DNA of 64,000 bases from Trachythela sp. YZ-2020. Lineage: Eukaryota; Cnidaria; Anthozoa; Malacalcyonacea; Clavulariidae. The notes under the pieces are model-generated. The model was not told the origin of the DNA and made no database searches. It worked only from the letters and a program-made list of their open reading frames with translations. The stretch covers positions 1,687,501 through 1,751,500 of the forward strand of contig JADLSH010000113.1 in the NCBI GenBank assembly GCA_016169945.1, read 5' to 3'. Each line of letters begins with the position of its first letter. The stretch's first letter is position 1. A program made the position numbers and the translations under genes. Of this stretch, positions 60,558 through 64,000 are shown one piece after another.

Positions 60558-61037
60558 TATTTATAGATTTTTAAGATCAGTTAAATATTAATAATTATCA
60601 TTTACCACCAATGATCTATATAGGACTGATGTTTTTTGAGTGTTTTGATTCTATTACCAATGGAAATTGAAAGAACTACAGGGGAGAGTGTCAGTGGCCT
60701 CCATAATGCTTGGCACTCTTCCCAACAACCTTGTTCCAAGGCTTTTCTTGTTTCAAAGCCTCGTTTTAGGAATCTGCTTGACTCACTTATTATTCATTAA
60801 ACAGTGTGCTAAACAAACCAGCTTGTGGACAGCTAGCCTGTTAGCAGACAGGCTGCAGATGCAGACAGGTAGTGGACAAACTTGCACACAGCTAGCAGAC
60901 AACTTGGAAACAGATATATTGCAGACATCTTGCGGACGGCTAGCCACAGACGGATTGTGGACAGCTAGTAGTTCAAAATTATTATCACCTGCCTTTCTTC
61001 AAATATGGCCATTGGCTATTTCGAGGCCTGCCCATCA

Positions 61038-63302
61038 TCAAATTTTTTCCTTGTTGACATCTAACCACGGTAGTTGCATGAGAATATATGAGGCAGATAA
61101 TGTAATAAAGATAGTGCCACATGAGACTAAGATCGTATGTTTCTTTATACCAACTGGAATTGTAAATATGATCTCATTGTCTTTGTCCTGAAATGGAAAC
61201 AATCGATGGATGAAATATGCTTATCATAATATTGCATCATTTGCTGCCAGTTAAAGGCAAGCAAAACACTCCGATCTCATTACTTCTACCATTTAAAAGC
61301 TATGACAAAAAATATCTAAAGAACACTATACTTACAGTTAACATCTGTTTTAGGACAAACCAGTCACATATCTTGACAGTGTCATGGTTGCATGGATATT
61401 GTACACTCTTCAGTTTGTTCATACATTCTTGCATATGTTCAGGAGTAAACTTGTCTGGCATTAGAGTAAAATAAAATGACATTAGACATTGACAGTAACT
61501 AACAAAAGGGATGTATTACGTTGAATGGTTGTTGATGGGACATTACAGTACATATAAAATAATTTCAATAATTACCTTGGCATCTTGCCAGAACTGTAAG
61601 TCTAGGTAAACTAACTGTGGCATAATATTGATCTTCTGTTGGTTGTTGATATCTCCAATGTACAGGAAGTATGCTGCTTGATGTCAGTTCCCAATGGCTA
61701 CCTGCAGGTCTGGTTAATGATATACACACATGACTTGGGGAAGCAAAGGTGGCAGATGTGGGTATATCAGAATTAAGGGGTATATCAGAATTAAGGGGGG
61801 TATATCAGAATTAGGGGAGGGTATATCAGAATTAGGGGAGGGTATATCAGAATTAGGGGAGGGTATATCAGAATTAGGGGAGGGTATATCAGAATTAACG
61901 GAGGTTTATCAGAATTAGGGGGTATAGCAGAATTAGGGGTGGATATCACAATTAGGGGCAGGTATATCAGAATTAGGGCAGGGGGTATCAGAATTAGCAC
62001 CCTGCCTCTTACCTCTGAGTTAAGCCTGCTATACAGCAGGTAAAGAGTAGGGATTTACTTAGGTTGGGTAAATTCCCTGTGCTTGATGAACTCATGAAGT
62101 TGAGATTGTAGGTATATGAGAACAGGAGGTGCTAAATCTCACAGTACAATAGCCTGTCGGGCTGGGGGATTTTCTGATGGAATATTGTGCCCCCCACACT
62201 AATAAAAAGTGCATAAATCATAAACACTGGTCAGTACTAGGGTGCACCCGTTATTTTAAGCCCATTAGGTCCTCCCTATATATATTTACCTGTCTTTAAT
62301 TTGTTTCTCTATATTTGGATAAACCAGGACATTTTGATCTGTTGACAAGTGTGCTGGACGTTCAACATCGAAGTTGCTCTTATCTCCCAAAGGAACTGTC
62401 TAAAATAATCCAAATCTCAAGATATATTGCATGCAAATGATATTCAATAGAAATACATTGTTTATCTAAAAACAATTTCAAAAACAAGGCTTAATCCGTC
62501 AACACCAAACAATTCCCATAGTTGAGTAAAATCATTTGGCATTAGACAGAGTAAAATAACTGAAAACCAGGCTTTCATGGGTTAATATTAAAACCTTAGC
62601 ATTGCTTAAATCTTGACGTTTTATTTCATCTAAATCCACAAACATCTCACGAGGTATGTAATGAACCAGCAACAAGCTACAGTTTATGTTGGTATTATCA
62701 ACGAACCATGACACATTGCTGACAATCTCCCTGTAAAGTAACAAAATTGATATATAAGTAACAAAATACTCTTCAACAAACAAAATTAACCAATCAACTA
62801 TCCACCAATGTTTCTTGTTAACCCAATCAAAAGTTAAGATGCAGGCTGGTTGGTTAGGGTTAAGGTTGGGCAGTAGTGTAGCCAGCCTGTCGATTTAGTC
62901 CCGCTAGGCAAATTTGTTCGTGTTCATTGACTGTATGCATGCGTAATATTGTGTGTCAGACAAATAGTGGTTACACAATGGGATCCAGTGTCGGACAAAT
63001 AACCACCGCCACAAATAATTAGCACCATTTGGGGTAAAAACTATTCACAAACAATGTCAATTTATACCTATGGAATCCCTCTTTATGAACCGTCCTGTCG
63101 ACTGAGACTGTTATCCAGTCGTCACATTCTGTAGACACTTCTAAAATAAAAACACATTTTCTATTAGATGGCAAACATGACCACTGCACACTTTTTAACC
63201 AACGAAATTAGACAATTATTATACGAATTGCAATACAGCAATATTAAACTTACCAATAAAACAGACAAATATGAAAGCAACATATCTTATAAAATTCTCC
63301 AT
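61038..63302 (-). CDS. PIGX: GPI mannosyltransferase I stabilising subunit PIG-X
   Basis: ER membrane partner that stabilises PIG-M, which adds the first mannose to the GPI-anchor precursor. Seven exons: 63254-63302, 63068-63140, 62595-62730, 62290-62399, 61576-61709, 61336-61454, 61038-61187. They total 256 residues, close to human PIGX, and phase closes throughout. The first exon is a hydrophobic signal sequence (MENFIRYVAFIFVCFI). Family landmarks in order: KEGFHR, HYIPREMFVDLDEI, SNFDVERPAHLSTDQNVLVY, LPVHWRYQQP, ATVSLPRLTVLARC, KICDWF, FTIPVGIKKHT, then one C-terminal membrane helix and a short tail ending KEKI. The last exon is the best match to human PIGX (QVPVGLTVHTSLV). The acceptor of exon 61336-61454 lies inside a repeat-like sequence. 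Confidence 0.92.
61760..61999. repeat. 21-bp minisatellite in PIGX intron
   Basis: About eleven units of the type GGTATATCAGAATTAGGGGA with slight length variation, between the exons at 61709 and 62290. Confidence 0.9.
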
Positions 63303-64000
63303 GAACAGAACAATACTGCACTAAATTTTCATTAAAGCTTAAATTTTTGCCTCGCTTTTTACACCACCAACCATAATTTTCACTAATGTTAATCAAACAT
63401 AAATAATTTATCCACAAACATTCTATTTTCTGTGATTTCTGTACATTTTAATATTATTGTTTTGAAATTAACGTAACACACATCATCTGCAGGTAGATTG
63501 ATTTGACTCGGATTATTCTCGGGATATGTTTTGAACATAGATGTCAAAGTTTTTGAAGTGCCGTCGTTTGCATCTGACGATGAACACAGATACAAATATT
63601 GTTCTCTTTCTCACGTGAATAAATTTTTGAAAAATTTCAAACTTCACGAAAATACTCATGGATTAAATCGACTTTTACTTAGAAAAAGCTTGGCTTTAAT
63701 TTGACTTAATTTGTACATTCAATTTGTGTTCATTTAAAATGGAGAATTCATTCCAAGTTTGGTCCCAAACTTCAATTTCGCTCTTTTTTGGTAACGGATG
63801 TAAAATCTAGACAAGAAAAAAATATAAGATAATTTTCGCAGATCGTGAATTCCAACAGTTTGTAGAAACAAAGCAGACAAATCACTAAGGTCAAACAAAA
63901 CAACATAATTCGCAGTTTCGACTGCGGCATCCAAATGACGCGTTCTGCGCTGAACCTAAATTGTAGTTTGAACATAACATGTAGCTGAGACTGGAATTAA
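63303..64000. other. Region upstream of PIGX, no gene seen
   Basis: This should hold the PIGX promoter and 5' UTR. Short frames on the minus strand at 63389-63595 and 63734-63975 match nothing recognised. Confidence 0.4.

Noticed and set aside
60667..61191. 174-codon plus-strand frame after MPG
   Set aside because: It overlaps the last PIGX exon on the opposite strand, has no family match, and its middle is a TGCAGAC/CTAGC-rich repeat.
63389..63975. Short minus-strand frames upstream of PIGX
   Set aside because: The PIGX signal-sequence exon at 63254-63302 has its own ATG; these frames show no homology and are probably 5' UTR or promoter.

Overview
The window is animal nuclear DNA: intron-rich genes with GT-AG splice sites, long introns, tRNA-derived SINEs, foldback (MITE-like) elements and minisatellites. 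The protein families present (T-type calcium channel, LRR receptor, MPG, PIGX) are metazoan. The compact exons and the repeat families suggest a marine invertebrate, most likely a cnidarian. That assignment is inference and no species is claimed. All gene models were built by hand from reading frame, splice sites and phase, and codon phase closes across every junction listed.

Layout. (1) 46-11360, minus strand: the 5' two thirds of a Cav3 (T-type) calcium channel alpha-1 gene, domains I and II plus the start of the II-III linker, running off the left edge of the window. Its introns hold many SINEs. (2) 11361-22870: a gene-poor region of SINEs, a run of four adjacent foldback elements and a LINE fragment. 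(3) 22871-35719, minus strand: one 12-exon gene that appears to encode an unusual protein of about 1915 residues. Its order is a long acidic and repetitive N-terminal tail, one transmembrane segment, two Ig/PKD-like beta domains, a full HSP70 ATPase plus substrate-binding region, and a VWA domain with an intact metal site. (4) 36943-45173, plus strand, divergent from (3): a duplicated cluster of four small single-pass membrane proteins of two related kinds (A1, B1, A2, B2). They share a short N-terminal motif, HVTx[LI]CG[VI]P, and, where complete, a shared coiled-coil C-terminus. A relic of gene (3) lies between the two duplicated units. (5) 46935-57075, minus strand: a 12-exon LRR receptor (signal peptide, LRRNT, seven one-exon LRRs, LRRCT, Thr-rich stalk, transmembrane segment, short tail). 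(6) 59070-60557, plus strand: MPG, alkyladenine DNA glycosylase, two exons. (7) 61038-63302, minus strand: PIGX, seven exons, tail-to-tail with MPG.

How the genes may work together. MPG and PIGX are ordinary housekeeping genes. The best candidate for an undescribed system is the block 22871-45173. It combines a membrane-anchored HSP70-VWA fusion with a putative Atg8-binding (LIR) motif at its N-terminus and, head-to-head with it, a family of unknown type II membrane coiled-coil proteins. The two were duplicated together at least once, because a piece of the fusion gene lies in the second unit. A functional link between them is inference.

Repeats. Two tRNA-derived SINE families dominate. SINE1 carries a variable number of tandem ~114-bp 3' modules. 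SINE2 has good A and B boxes. An ACAAGTTGTT-rich foldback family, a mariner-like MITE (TIR CAGGGTGTCYCAAAA) and several minisatellites make up most of the remainder.
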